This document shows, in pieces, positions 1 through 8,000 of a stretch of DNA of 64,000 nt. The notes below the pieces were generated by a model. It saw only the letters and a list, made by a program, of their open reading frames with translations. It made no database searches and was not told the origin of the DNA. Source of the DNA: Bacteroidales bacterium (GTDB lineage Bacteria > Bacteroidota > Bacteroidia > Bacteroidales > UBA3824); contig JAEDDH010000012.1 in NCBI GenBank assembly GCA_016293845.1, positions 1-64,000 of the forward strand. The letters run 5' to 3'. How positions within the stretch are numbered: the first letter of the stretch is position 1; each line of letters starts with the position of its first letter. A program made the position numbers and the translations under genes.

Positions 1-497
1 TTGTCTTAATCCTTGTTCTAATGGAATATGCTCTCTGAGGGCAACTTTTTTATTTTTCTCAAAATCAGAGAGTTAGGGTTATGTTTTAACAGATTTTTAA
101 AAGATTTTAACAAATTTTAACGTGTTTTGTGTAATCTTTAATCGACTTTTGATGTAAAGTTCGGCTTCCACTTTTGGTTCGTGCTTCGCTCATGCCGCGC
201 CAATTGTAAAAATTTGTTAAAAATTGCAACGGAGGTGGTGCTGCCGCCTTTTTCTAACCCTTACTTTTTTTCTAAGACTTTTTCTATGTGCCTTGGGGCT
301 TTTTTCTTGTTTGCATATTTTATTCTATATGTCAAAGACCATTGGCTCACGCCTTTTATACTATATATATAAGGTGTGCATTTGTGCAGCAAATATACGG
401 ATTATTTTTTTTATGGTGCATCGCCGAGCAATGTTTTTTTAAATTTTTTTGCGAAATTCAAAAAGTTGGATCGCAAAAAATACCATTGCCGGTATCT
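1..497. other. AT-rich left end without a supportable gene
   Basis: No convincing coding region was found; short open frames here overlap one another on the same strand and lack recognisable protein features. An 8-bp perfect inverted repeat (CTCTCTGA at 31-38, TCAGAGAG at 65-72) separated by a T-rich loop lies near the edge. A TATATA-rich tract occurs around 360-375. The stretch leads into the tandem repeat array that follows. Confidence 0.5.
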
Positions 498-793
498 CCT
501 CATTTTTGCAAAACTCCAACAAATGGTGTGTCAGCGTTTCAACATTTTTGCTAAATGCCGACAAATGTTATCTTATCATCTCAACATTTTTGCAAAACAC
601 CAGCAAACCTTATGTTAGCATCTCTACTTTTTTGCTGAATGTTAACAAACGTTTTGTTGGCATTTCAACATTTTTGCAAGATAGCAACCAACGTTTTGTT
701 AGCATCTCAACATTTTTGCAAAATCGAAAAATAACCGTGTTTTTTGATTTCAACATTTTTGCAAGATTCTAACCAAACGTTGTTTTTTTATTC
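498..793. repeat. 42-bp tandem repeat array, about seven units
   Basis: Units begin near 498, 540, 582, 624, 666, 708 and 751, a spacing of 42 bp (43 for the last). Each unit starts with a variant of CAACATTTTTGCAAAA, followed by a variable stretch and often CAAACGTTTTGTTAGCATC. The first unit is diverged and the last two lose the second half. Because 42 is a multiple of three, all forward frames stay open and give a 14-residue repeat, but no start, signal peptide or known domain supports translation. The reverse complement of the second unit closely resembles the 33-bp array near 40974, so both belong to one dispersed family. Confidence 0.85.
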
Positions 794-938
794 GCAAAGG
801 ATAAAATATTATTAATAACAAACAAATTGTATAATATCATTAACATTTTTTAACACTCAAAAATAATGCTCTACAAATATCTGTAACGTATACTTTAATA
901 CTCATTTGCTAAAACGATTAAAAAAATATGTTTTAAAA

Positions 939-970
939 TTTGGATATATAAGAAAATGTTATTATCTTTG
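939..970 (+). promoter_or_regulatory. Bacteroidetes-type promoter for the DUF6261 gene
   Basis: TTTG (939-942), a 20-bp spacer, then TATCTTTG (963-970), matching the Bacteroidetes -33/-7 consensus exactly. Transcription would start near 977, leaving a leader of about 150 nt before the first gene. Confidence 0.75.
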
Positions 971-976
971 CACCGT

Positions 977-1126
977 CGTAAATGAGATACGAAAGTACAA
1001 GCCCCGCGCAACGTACTAATGATTTTAAGAATATTTGAGAAAGGCGGGCTTCCGGTAGTATCAATGTTTATGACAAAATAATTACTTTATAATAATAATA
1101 AAAAACAACAACAAAACTTTAAGAAA
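977..1126 (+). promoter_or_regulatory. Possible structured 5' leader of the DUF6261 gene
   Basis: The predicted leader is unusually long and contains nested complementary arms: GATAC (986-990) with GTATC (1058-1062), and AAGCCC (999-1004) with GGGCTT (1046-1051). The hairpin would close over about 40 nt. It does not match any riboswitch I can name, and it could simply be fortuitous pairing. Confidence 0.3.
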
Positions 1127-1858
1127 ATGAAAAATGTAAAATTTTATTATGCCAAATTGGCTAAATTGAAAAACCGCGAACTTAGCGGATTTCTTAACAA
1201 CATTACCAAATCAACAGGCCTTTTGCCTGAAAACGAGACTCTTTCGATTATCACCGAAAATCTCCACAAGTATTCTAAGGCTCTCGATGAAGCCCTTGCC
1301 ATCGAGGATACCAAGAGCCGTACCGAGCAGATGCACGTTATCGACAGCCAGCTTGTAAACTCGTGGAATGCTATGAGATTGATTCTTAAAGGTCTGGCAG
1401 TAGAATCGGAAATCAAAACCGAAGCCTCGCAGGTTCTTTACCTTATTTCGCAAATCGGCGACCCCCGTCGCGCCAACATCAAGGCCAAGAGCAGCATTAT
1501 CAACAATGTGCTTCAAATCCTTGACACTATCGGCAGCGAAAACCTCCAAAAGTTTGGCATCGCCTACCATTTTGCCACTATCAAAAACGCCTACGAGCAA
1601 TATGCCGAGGCCGAGATAGAGCGTATGGACTTCCGCAACGCCAACCGTCAAAAAGTGGCTATTGCACGTCAAAACGCAACTTTTGCCTACTACTCGCTTG
1701 CCAACTTTGTGCGCACAATGCTTGCCTACACCAATATCGACGAATACGCCGTATTTGCCGAGCGTGTAAATCAAGCGGTTAAGGGAACCTACAAGCGCAC
1801 CGCCTCCACCGAGTCAACATCCTCGGAATCTGATAACGAAATAGTTGCAGAACAATAA
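1127..1858 (+). CDS. DUF6261 family protein
   Basis: A 243-residue soluble protein, rich in helix-forming residues, with no signal peptide or membrane segment. Its opening (MKNVKFYYAKLAKLKNRE) and overall helical character resemble the Bacteroidetes-specific DUF6261 family, which is often present in many copies per genome and has no established function. The C-terminus is a low-complexity Ser/Thr/Glu tail. It is transcribed alone from the consensus promoter about 155 bp upstream and closed by a strong terminator. The family assignment is by resemblance only; function unknown. Confidence 0.7.
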   Translation: MKNVKFYYAKLAKLKNRELSGFLNNITKSTGLLPENETLSIITENLHKYSKALDEALAIEDTKSRTEQMHVIDSQLVNSWNAMRLILKGLAVESEIKTEASQVLYLISQIGDPRRANIKAKSSIINNVLQILDTIGSENLQKFGIAYHFATIKNAYEQYAEAEIERMDFRNANRQKVAIARQNATFAYYSLANFVRTMLAYTNIDEYAVFAERVNQAVKGTYKRTASTESTSSESDNEIVAEQ

Positions 1859-1902
1859 TTAATATAGGATTGAAAGTTTTTTATAAAATTCATTTCTTAC
1901 GC

Positions 1903-1937
1903 GCCCCACGGTATTTTTTACCGAGGGGCTTTTTTTT
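1903..1937 (+). terminator. Rho-independent terminator after the DUF6261 gene
   Basis: An 11-bp stem with one A/A mismatch (GCCCCACGGTA with TACCGAGGGGC), a TTTTT loop and an eight-T tail. It ends just before the -7 box of the next gene. Confidence 0.85.
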
Positions 1938-1953
1938 GTCCCGAATTTTTTTG

Positions 1954-1961
1954 TAACTTTG
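1954..1961 (+). promoter_or_regulatory. -7 box TAACTTTG of the Rpn nuclease gene
   Basis: TAACTTTG fits TAnnTTTG. It overlaps the TTG at 1959 that would otherwise be the longest start, so the gene must begin downstream, at the ATG at 1983. No good -33 element is seen. Confidence 0.6.
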
Positions 1962-1982
1962 CCAAAGAAAAAAACAATAACT

Positions 1983-2876
1983 ATGGGCAGATTTGTAAAC
2001 CCATTTACCGATACGGGTTTTAAAATAATCTTTGGTCAGGAACTCAGCAAACCATTGCTGATTGATTTCTTGAACACCCTGCTGGAAGACAAGGAGAAAA
2101 TTGTAGATTTGCAATTCTTGGACAAAGAGAAGCCCCGGCTTCACAAAAAAGACAGGGCACTGATATACGATATTTTCTGCGAAACTGCCGACCACCGTCA
2201 TATAATTGTGGAAATGCAGAACAGAGAGCAGGAGCATTTTGTGGAGCGAAGCATTTATTATGTGTCGCAAGCGGTATCGCGTCAGGGTACAAAGGGCGAA
2301 TGGGATTATAACATTAATTCCGTTTATTTCGTTGCGTTTATGAATTTCAAGTTGGAATGTTTGAAATCGTTCAGAACCGATGTCCAGTTGAAAAACACAC
2401 TTACCAACGAAACAATATCCGATAAGATTAGGTTTATTTATTTACAGCTTCCTTATTTCACCAGAGAGGAAGACGAATGCAAGACATATTTTGAACGTTG
2501 GATTTATATATTTAAGAATATGGAAATATTAGAGCGCATACCATGGGCAGCCAAATACTCGGTTTTTGCACGACTTGGCGAAATTGCCAAAATCGCAAAT
2601 ATGAACGAAAAGCAACGTCGCAAATACGATCACGACCTTAAAGTTTTGCGCGATAATTACAACATCTTAGATTTTGCACAAAAAAAAGCACTTGCAAAAG
2701 GCTTAGAAGAAGGCCGCGCCCAAGGCTTAGCAGAAGGCCGCGCCCAAGGCTTAGAAGAAGCCCGTAAAGAAGCTGCTGTTGAAATGCTTAAAGAAGGTAT
2801 GCCGATAGAATTGGTGGCAAGGATTTCAAAACTATCTATCGAAGATGTTACAAACCTACAATCATTGTTAAAATAA
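1983..2876 (+). CDS. Rpn family recombination-promoting nuclease / PD-(D/E)XK putative transposase
   Basis: A 297-residue protein opening with FVNPFTDTGFKIIFG, the signature start of the PD-(D/E)XK nuclease/transposase family (Rpn/RpnA-like). The nuclease core is visible as YDIFCET followed by HIIVEMQ, giving the expected Asp and Glu-x-Gln catalytic residues. In E. coli, Rpn proteins promote RecA-independent recombination through DNA cleavage; Bacteroidetes carry many copies and their role there is unsettled. The C-terminal third holds charged repeats (LEEGRAQG, LAEGRAQG, LEEARKEA) and ends in a helix-turn-helix-like segment (IELVARISKLS). The ATG at 1983 is chosen because the -7 box covers the upstream TTG. 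The gene is intact, and no terminal inverted repeats surround it, so it is not a recognisable IS. Confidence 0.85.
   Translation: MGRFVNPFTDTGFKIIFGQELSKPLLIDFLNTLLEDKEKIVDLQFLDKEKPRLHKKDRALIYDIFCETADHRHIIVEMQNREQEHFVERSIYYVSQAVSRQGTKGEWDYNINSVYFVAFMNFKLECLKSFRTDVQLKNTLTNETISDKIRFIYLQLPYFTREEDECKTYFERWIYIFKNMEILERIPWAAKYSVFARLGEIAKIANMNEKQRRKYDHDLKVLRDNYNILDFAQKKALAKGLEEGRAQGLAEGRAQGLEEARKEAAVEMLKEGMPIELVARISKLSIEDVTNLQSLLK
2701..2769 (+). repeat. 24-bp coding tandem repeat within the Rpn gene
   Basis: Two nearly identical 24-bp copies (2701-2724 and 2725-2748, differing at one base) and a degenerate third encode an eight-residue unit, GLEEGRAQ. The period keeps frame, so copy-number change by slippage would alter protein length without breaking it. 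Confidence 0.75.
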
Positions 2877-2922
2877 CAAACAAATTGAAAAAAAAATTCT
2901 ACTCAGTAAAAATTTTTTTTCC

Positions 2923-2930
2923 TAACTTTG
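2923..2930 (+). promoter_or_regulatory. -7 box TAACTTTG of the PFOR gene
   Basis: TAACTTTG fits TAnnTTTG and lies 53 bp before the ATG. A T-run directly precedes it; no clear -33 TTTG is present at 19-21 bp. Confidence 0.55.
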
Positions 2931-2983
2931 CGCCTATATATTTAAAGAGTAAAAATTCAAACAAATAATATTTATAAAGCATT

Positions 2984-5900
2984 ATGGCAAAAGACAAAAA
3001 GTTTATGACCTGCGACGGCAACACCGCCGCCGCACACATTGCCTACATGTTTACCGAGGTGGCCGCTATCTACCCCATCACTCCGTCCTCACCTATGGCT
3101 GAGAACGTTGACGAGTGGGCTGCTCAGGGCCGCAAAAACATGTTCGGCGAAACAGTTACCGTTCAAGAAATGCAGTCCGAAGGCGGTGCGTCTGGTACAG
3201 TACACGGCTCATTGCAGGCTGGTGCTTTAACTACCACTTTTACTGCATCGCAGGGACTTCTGCTTATGATCCCCAATATGTACAAGATTGCTGGCGAATT
3301 GCTTCCGTGCGTGTTCCACGTTTCGGCTCGTACTTTGGCTTCGCACGCGCTCTGTATTTTCGGTGATCATCAAGACGTTATGGCTTGCCGTCAAACCGGC
3401 TTTGCTATGTTGGCAGAAGGTTCGGTACAAGAGGTTATGGACCTCGCTGGTGTGGCTCACTTGGCTACATTAAAATCGAGAGTTCCTTTCTTAAACTTCT
3501 TCGACGGTTTCCGTACTTCGCACGAATATCAGAAAGTTGAGGTTGTTGATCAGGAAGACCTCGTTAAACTCGTTGACCAAGACGCTCTTAAAGATTTCCG
3601 CGACAGAGCTCTCTCGCCCGAACGCCCCGAAATGCGCGGTATGGCTGAGAACCCCGACGTTTTCTTTGCTCACAGAGAATCTTGCAACCCATATTACAAC
3701 GCTGTTGCCGACATCGTTGCCGACTATATGGACAAAGTTTCGGCTATTACCGGTCGCAAATACCGTCCGTTCGACTACTACGGCGCTCCCGATGCCGAAA
3801 ACATCATTATTGCAATGGGTTCGGCTACCGAATGTATCAAAGAGGTGGTTGACTTCAAAATCAAAAACGGCGAAAAGGTTGGTTTGATTTCGGTTCACCT
3901 CTATCGTCCGTTCTCGCTCAAATACTTAAAAGAGGCTATTCCTGCTTCGGCAAAACGCATCTGCGTTCTCGACCGTACCAAAGAGCCCGGTGCCAACAGC
4001 GAACCCCTTTACCTGGATGTGGTTGACGCTTTGTCAGAACTTGGTCTTTTGAGCAAAATCGAAGTTGTTGGCGGACGTTACGGTCTCGGATCTAACGACA
4101 CCACTCCTGCTCAGATTATCGCAGTTTACGAAAACCTCGCTCTCAATCAACCCAAAAACCACTTCACTATTGGTATCACCGACGACGTTACATTTACATC
4201 GTTGCCCGTTGGCGAAGAGGTTTCGGTTGCTCCAGCTGGTATGTTCCAGGCTAAATTCTTTGGCCTTGGATCTGACGGTACTGTTGGTGCCAACAAAAAC
4301 TCGGTTAAGATTATCGGCGAAACCACCGACAAATATTGTCAGGCATATTTCTCTTACGACTCTAAGAAATCGGGCGGTTTCACCTGCTCGCACCTCCGTT
4401 TTGGCGACGACCCCATCCACAGCACTTATTTGGTAACCACTCCTAACTTTGTGGCTTGCCACCAGCAGGCTTACCTCCACATGTACGACGTTACTCGTGG
4501 TTTGCAGAAGGGCGGTTTGTTCCTTTTGAATACTATTTGGGACGGCGGCGACCTCGTAAACAACCTTCCCAACAAGGTGAAGGCTTATTTCGCTAAAAAC
4601 AATATCAAAGTTTACTACATCAACGCTACCAAGATTGGTCAGGAAATCGGTCTCGGTAACCGTACCAACACTATTTTGCAGTCGGCATTCTTCCGTATCA
4701 CCGGTGTAATTCCTGTTGACAAGGCTGTGGAGGAGATGAAGCACTTTGCTCTCAAATCTTACGGAAAAAAAGGTCAGAATATCGTGGATATGAACTACGC
4801 CGCTATCGACCGCGGTGGTGAGTACAAAGAACTTACTGTTGATCCCGCTTGGGCAAACCTCGAAGTTACTCCCAAAACTTACGCCGATGGCGACGACTTT
4901 ATCAACAATATTGTTCGCCCCATCAACGCTCAGGACGGCGACCTTCTCCCCGTATCTTCTTTCAAGGGTATCGAAGACGGTACTTGGAAAGCTGGCACAG
5001 CCAAATTTGAAAAACGCGGCGTAGGTGCTTTCGTTCCTGTTTGGGATCCTGAAAAATGTATCCAGTGTAACAAGTGTGCATACGTTTGTCCTCACGCTTG
5101 TATCCGTCCGTTCGTTTTGACCGACGAAGAGGTTAAGGGCTTTGGCGGCAAAACTATCGAAATCAAAGCTCCTGCTGCTATGAAGGGTATGCACTTTGTA
5201 ATCCAAGTTGGCGTAAAAGACTGCTTGGCTTGCGGCAACTGTGCCGACGTATGTCCCGGCAATCCAAAACTCGGCGGCTCTGCTCTCTCTATGGTGGCTT
5301 ACGACGACAACTCCGAAGCTGCTAAGATAGAGGCTGCTAATTGGGATTACTGCGTTGAGAATGTTACATCTAAGCAAGACCTCGTTGACATCAAAGCCAA
5401 TGTTAAAAACTCGCAGTTTGCTCAGCCTTTGTTTGAATTTTCGGGCGCATGCGCAGGTTGCGGCGAAACTCCTTATGTAAAACTTATCTCGCAGCTCTTC
5501 GGCGACCGCGAAATCGTTGCAAATGCAACAGGTTGCTCGTCGATCTATTCTGGCTCAGTTCCTTCTACTCCTTACACCAAAAACGCAAAGGGTCAAGGTC
5601 CTGCTTGGGCTAACTCATTGTTTGAGGACTTCTGCGAATTTGGTCTCGGTATGGCCATCGCCAACAAGAAGATGAAGGCTCGCCTTACAAAACTTATGAC
5701 AGAGGCTCAATCGTGCGAATGTTGCTCTGACGAACTCAAAGCTCTCTTCAACGAGTGGATTGAGAAACAGAACGACGCCGACGCTACCAAGGCTCTTGGT
5801 CCTAAGATTGTTGATGCTTGCTCAGCCTGCTCATGCGACAAGTGCAAAGAGATTCTCATATACAAAGATCACCTTGTAAAACGTTCGCAGTGGATTATCG

Positions 5901-6550
5901 GTGGCGACGGTGCTTCGTACGACATCGGTTACGGCGGTCTCGACCACGTTATCGCTTCTGGCGAAGATGTTAACGTATTTGTACTTGACACTGAGGTGTA
6001 CTCTAACACTGGCGGACAGTCTTCAAAGGCTACTCCTCTTGGCGCAATTGCAAAATTTGCCGCTTCGGGCAAACGCGTTCGCAAAAAAGACCTCGGTCTT
6101 ATCGCTACCACATACGGCTACGTTTACGTTGCTCAAATTGCAATGGGTGCCGACCAAGCACAAACCCTCAAAGCTCTGCGCGAGGCTGAGGCTTATCCGG
6201 GTCCATCGCTCGTAATCGCTTACGCTCCCTGTATCAGCCACGGCCTCAAAGCCAAAGGCGGTATGGGCAAATCGCAAACTGAGGAAGCAAAAGCCGTTGA
6301 GTGTGGTTACTGGCACTTGTGGCGTTTCAACCCCGAACTCGAAAAAGAGGGCAAGAACCCGTTCCAATTAGACAGCAAAGAGCCTAACTGGGACAACTTC
6401 CAAGCCTTCCTCGATGGCGAGAATCGTTACGCATCGCTTGCTAAGTCGTTCCCCGCAGAGGCTCAGGAACTATACGCCGCTGCTAAGGAAGCCGCTCAAA
6501 ATCGCTACGCTTCGTACAAACGTTTTGCAGCAATGGATTACACAAAGTAG
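2984..6550 (+). CDS. nifJ: Pyruvate:ferredoxin (flavodoxin) oxidoreductase
   Basis: A 1188-residue single-chain enzyme that oxidatively decarboxylates pyruvate to acetyl-CoA and CO2, passing electrons to ferredoxin or flavodoxin: the central oxygen-sensitive step of anaerobic fermentation. All expected modules are visible in order: the N-terminal domain with YPITPSSPMAE (about residue 35), the CoA/linker domains, two ferredoxin-type [4Fe-4S] motifs (CIQCNKCAYVCP near 690 and CLACGNCADVCPG near 745), a further cluster starting at CAGCGE (about 825), and the thiamine-diphosphate domain with GDGASYDIGYGG and DTEVYSNTGGQSSKATP near 970-1020. The length matches the family. It is a monocistronic gene between its own -7 box and terminator. 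Confidence 0.97.
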   Translation: MAKDKKFMTCDGNTAAAHIAYMFTEVAAIYPITPSSPMAENVDEWAAQGRKNMFGETVTVQEMQSEGGASGTVHGSLQAGALTTTFTASQGLLLMIPNMYKIAGELLPCVFHVSARTLASHALCIFGDHQDVMACRQTGFAMLAEGSVQEVMDLAGVAHLATLKSRVPFLNFFDGFRTSHEYQKVEVVDQEDLVKLVDQDALKDFRDRALSPERPEMRGMAENPDVFFAHRESCNPYYNAVADIVADYMDKVSAITGRKYRPFDYYGAPDAENIIIAMGSATECIKEVVDFKIKNGEKVGLISVHLYRPFSLKYLKEAIPASAKRICVLDRTKEPGANSEPLYLDVVDALSELGLLSKIEVVGGRYGLGSNDTTPAQIIAVYENLALNQPKNHFTIGITDDVTFTSLPVGEEVSVAPAGMFQAKFFGLGSDGTVGANKNSVKIIGETTDKYCQAYFSYDSKKSGGFTCSHLRFGDDPIHSTYLVTTPNFVACHQQAYLHMYDVTRGLQKGGLFLLNTIWDGGDLVNNLPNKVKAYFAKNNIKVYYINATKIGQEIGLGNRTNTILQSAFFRITGVIPVDKAVEEMKHFALKSYGKKGQNIVDMNYAAIDRGGEYKELTVDPAWANLEVTPKTYADGDDFINNIVRPINAQDGDLLPVSSFKGIEDGTWKAGTAKFEKRGVGAFVPVWDPEKCIQCNKCAYVCPHACIRPFVLTDEEVKGFGGKTIEIKAPAAMKGMHFVIQVGVKDCLACGNCADVCPGNPKLGGSALSMVAYDDNSEAAKIEAANWDYCVENVTSKQDLVDIKANVKNSQFAQPLFEFSGACAGCGETPYVKLISQLFGDREIVANATGCSSIYSGSVPSTPYTKNAKGQGPAWANSLFEDFCEFGLGMAIANKKMKARLTKLMTEAQSCECCSDELKALFNEWIEKQNDADATKALGPKIVDACSACSCDKCKEILIYKDHLVKRSQWIIGGDGASYDIGYGGLDHVIASGEDVNVFVLDTEVYSNTGGQSSKATPLGAIAKFAASGKRVRKKDLGLIATTYGYVYVAQIAMGADQAQTLKALREAEAYPGPSLVIAYAPCISHGLKAKGGMGKSQTEEAKAVECGYWHLWRFNPELEKEGKNPFQLDSKEPNWDNFQAFLDGENRYASLAKSFPAEAQELYAAAKEAAQNRYASYKRFAAMDYTK

Positions 6551-6577
6551 TGATTTTAAACACTAATAAATAATTAA

Positions 6578-6608
6578 GGCGAGGGTCTTGCAACCTTCGC
6601 CTTTTTTT
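6578..6608 (+). terminator. Terminator of the PFOR gene
   Basis: GGCGAGGGT pairs with ACCTTCGCC (one G-T wobble) around a six-base loop and is followed by seven T residues. Confidence 0.85.
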
Positions 6609-6648
6609 ATCCAAAAATTTTAGTGAATTGGAATAAATGCAAATGAAT

Positions 6649-7167
6649 TTATTCTAATATAAAGGTGTATACACACTCCACAAAGTCTTTTGACACGCAT
6701 TTGTATCCTGCGGCGGCGAGTGTGTTTACCAATGATTCAATTTTCTGACGCTTGTCGGCAAAAAAACGCTCATGGGTCTCCACGCTGCCCGACACGTAGT
6801 CGGAATTTTTGGGCAGGTGAAATTCCACAGTCTGGTCTGCATTTGAAATGCCGACCTCTTGAAATTTGAATTTTGGCGAAGCGTAGAGCGGATGCTGCTT
6901 TACATACGCTATGGACTTTGGCGTAGGGTCGAAAGCGTAGATGGTAGGGTTGAGCAGTTTGGCAATGTCCTCAGCAAATGAGAGGTCGGTGCCGATGCCG
7001 AACTACATCACCACAAGGTTTTCTTTTTGTTTGGGAACGATAATGGAGAAACCTCCGCACCGGCTGCCGCATCTCACCACGGGTGCTTTGTGATATACCC
7101 TGTTGATAATACGGGCGGTACGCCATCTTTTTATGGAAAGATATAAATTTTTGAGCGATAATGACAT
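6649..7167 (-). pseudogene. FkbM-type SAM methyltransferase with one in-frame stop
   Basis: Reading the minus strand from the ATG at 7167 gives a continuous 172-codon frame interrupted by a single TAG at 7005-7003 (codon 55) and ending at TAA (6651-6649). On both sides of the stop the frame reads as one protein: NLVVM, stop, then FGIGTDLSFAEDIAK and IYAFDPTPKSIAYVK, which resemble the SAM-binding region of FkbM-like methyltransferases. A TCG-to-TAG change would account for the stop, because members usually have Ser before FGIG. The protein would be short even if intact. A recent nonsense mutation, a sequencing error or read-through are all possible; a frameshift is excluded because both halves share one frame. 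Confidence 0.75.
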
Positions 7168-7436
7168 AATATGCTTAGTGATGCGTAATTATATTACTGC
7201 AACTGTATCGTTTGTTTATTTTGGCGCAAGCTACAAAATTTTGACGAATCTTTTGTTATTTTTGCCGAATTTTTCTAAATGATATAGGGTAAAGGGCAAG
7301 TTGTGTGTTATATTAATGAATAAAGAAAAGAAACTAAGATTTTTGCCATAGGTGGATTTATTATTGAAGCGATTGGAAATAGTTTCATGAGATTTAGAGA
7401 TAAAGTTTTTTTTTGATGATGTGTTTTTAGGTTTCA
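7168..7436. other. Intergenic region, possible small-RNA space
   Basis: No supportable protein gene. A plus-strand TATTTTTG (7257-7264) fits the -7 consensus but has no well-spaced TTTG partner. The interest is that two plus-strand terminator-like hairpins follow with no plus-strand protein gene before them. Confidence 0.35.
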
Positions 7437-7470
7437 AACTCTTCCGGTATAAAAGAGTTGTGATTTTTTA
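7437..7470 (+). terminator. First of two tandem terminator-like hairpins
   Basis: AACTCTT (7437-7443) pairs with AAGAGTT (7453-7459), with a six-T run shortly after. A second, stronger hairpin starts 27 bp beyond it. Confidence 0.45.
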
Positions 7471-7476
7471 GATTAG

Positions 7477-7614
7477 TCAAATAGAACGGTCGTCAGCAAG
7501 CTGGCGACCGTTTCGGTTTTTTATACGTGCTGTGTATATGTGAATTGTTTGTTCCTGACAGCCTGAAATGAGTATTGCAGCGGCTGCAAAGGGGGTCAAT
7601 AATTTAAATTTCAT
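7477..7614 (-). CDS. Possible 45-residue lipoprotein
   Basis: From the ATG at 7614 the frame gives MKFKLLTPFAAAAILISGC, a plausible lipoprotein signal peptide with lipobox LISG-C, followed by about 26 residues (QEQTIHIYTARIKNRNG...). The last codons are contributed by a strong hairpin, which suggests either a tiny lysis-type lipoprotein or the stub of a longer lipoprotein gene lost by deletion. Not recognised; the lipobox is the only support. Confidence 0.35.
   Translation of the reverse strand: MKFKLLTPFAAAAILISGCQEQTIHIYTARIKNRNGRQLADDRSI
7486..7522 (+). terminator. Strong orphan terminator hairpin
   Basis: AACGGTCG pairs with CGACCGTT, the inner CAG/CTG extends the stem, and six T residues follow on the plus strand. 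No plus-strand gene lies upstream. The 3' end of the small minus-strand lipoprotein ORF runs through this hairpin. Confidence 0.6.
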
Positions 7615-7666
7615 ATTAATAATGTGTTTTATGTATAATGTGTTATATAATTTACAAAAAAAAGTA

Positions 7667-7674
7667 TATATTTG
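7667..7674 (+). promoter_or_regulatory. -7 box TATATTTG before the 97-residue ORF
   Basis: A perfect TAnnTTTG box whose predicted transcription start (about 7681) lies just upstream of the ATG at 7698, excluding the upstream in-frame codon at 7638. No -33 element is evident. Confidence 0.5.
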
Positions 7675-7697
7675 TAAAAAAATTTTTTGACCGTAGT

Positions 7698-7991
7698 ATG
7701 CAACGCAAATGTAGTAATAATTACGAAAGTTACAATAATTTTTTTGAGGCAAAACTTCCTTGTAGAAAGTTTTTGTACGCAGATTTTGTGCCTGTATTTC
7801 AACGACATAAAACTAAATATCAAGTGAATTTAGAAGGGTTTGGCCACCTTTCGCAATATGGCGGAATTAAGGTTTTTGATGGGTCGCAATGCTCCAATAC
7901 ATTAAATAAAGGTGTAAAAATTGGCGACATACCAGATTATACGATACTACTCAATAATGGAACACAAGTTCCTATAAATCAATTATACTAA
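7698..7991 (+). CDS. Hypothetical protein, 97 residues
   Basis: Not recognised. Starting at the ATG at 7698, the protein has a Cys/Asn-rich beginning (MQRKCSNNYESYNNFF) and a polar C-terminal half (GFGHLSQYGGIKVFDGSQCSN...). There is no signal peptide or membrane helix. It lies 9 bp before the next gene and shares its orientation, so the two may be co-transcribed. Its AT-rich composition and lack of a known domain leave open that it is the remnant of a longer gene. Confidence 0.4.
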   Translation: MQRKCSNNYESYNNFFEAKLPCRKFLYADFVPVFQRHKTKYQVNLEGFGHLSQYGGIKVFDGSQCSNTLNKGVKIGDIPDYTILLNNGTQVPINQLY

Positions 7992-8000
7992 CAGTGCATT

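Noticed and set aside
1..80. Open minus-strand frame running off the left edge
   Set aside because: Only about 24 codons lie in the window and no start codon is present; not enough to support a gene.
181..772. Overlapping plus-strand ORFs in the left end, some with a 14-residue repeat
   Set aside because: All frames stay open because the DNA repeat length is a multiple of three. There is no promoter, signal peptide, domain or consistent start.
1983..2876. Rpn nuclease gene as part of an intact insertion sequence
   Set aside because: No terminal inverted repeats or target-site duplications were seen at its borders; a terminator and its own promoter lie directly upstream.
4034..5377. Long minus-strand ORF opposite the PFOR gene (447 codons)
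   Set aside because: It lies entirely within a clear PFOR coding region; its composition is the antisense shadow of that gene.
7003..7005. Alternative genetic code or stop-codon read-through
   Set aside because: Two single in-frame stops exist, one TAG and one TAA, but many intact genes here use TAA, TAG and TGA as ordinary stops, so recoding is not supported.
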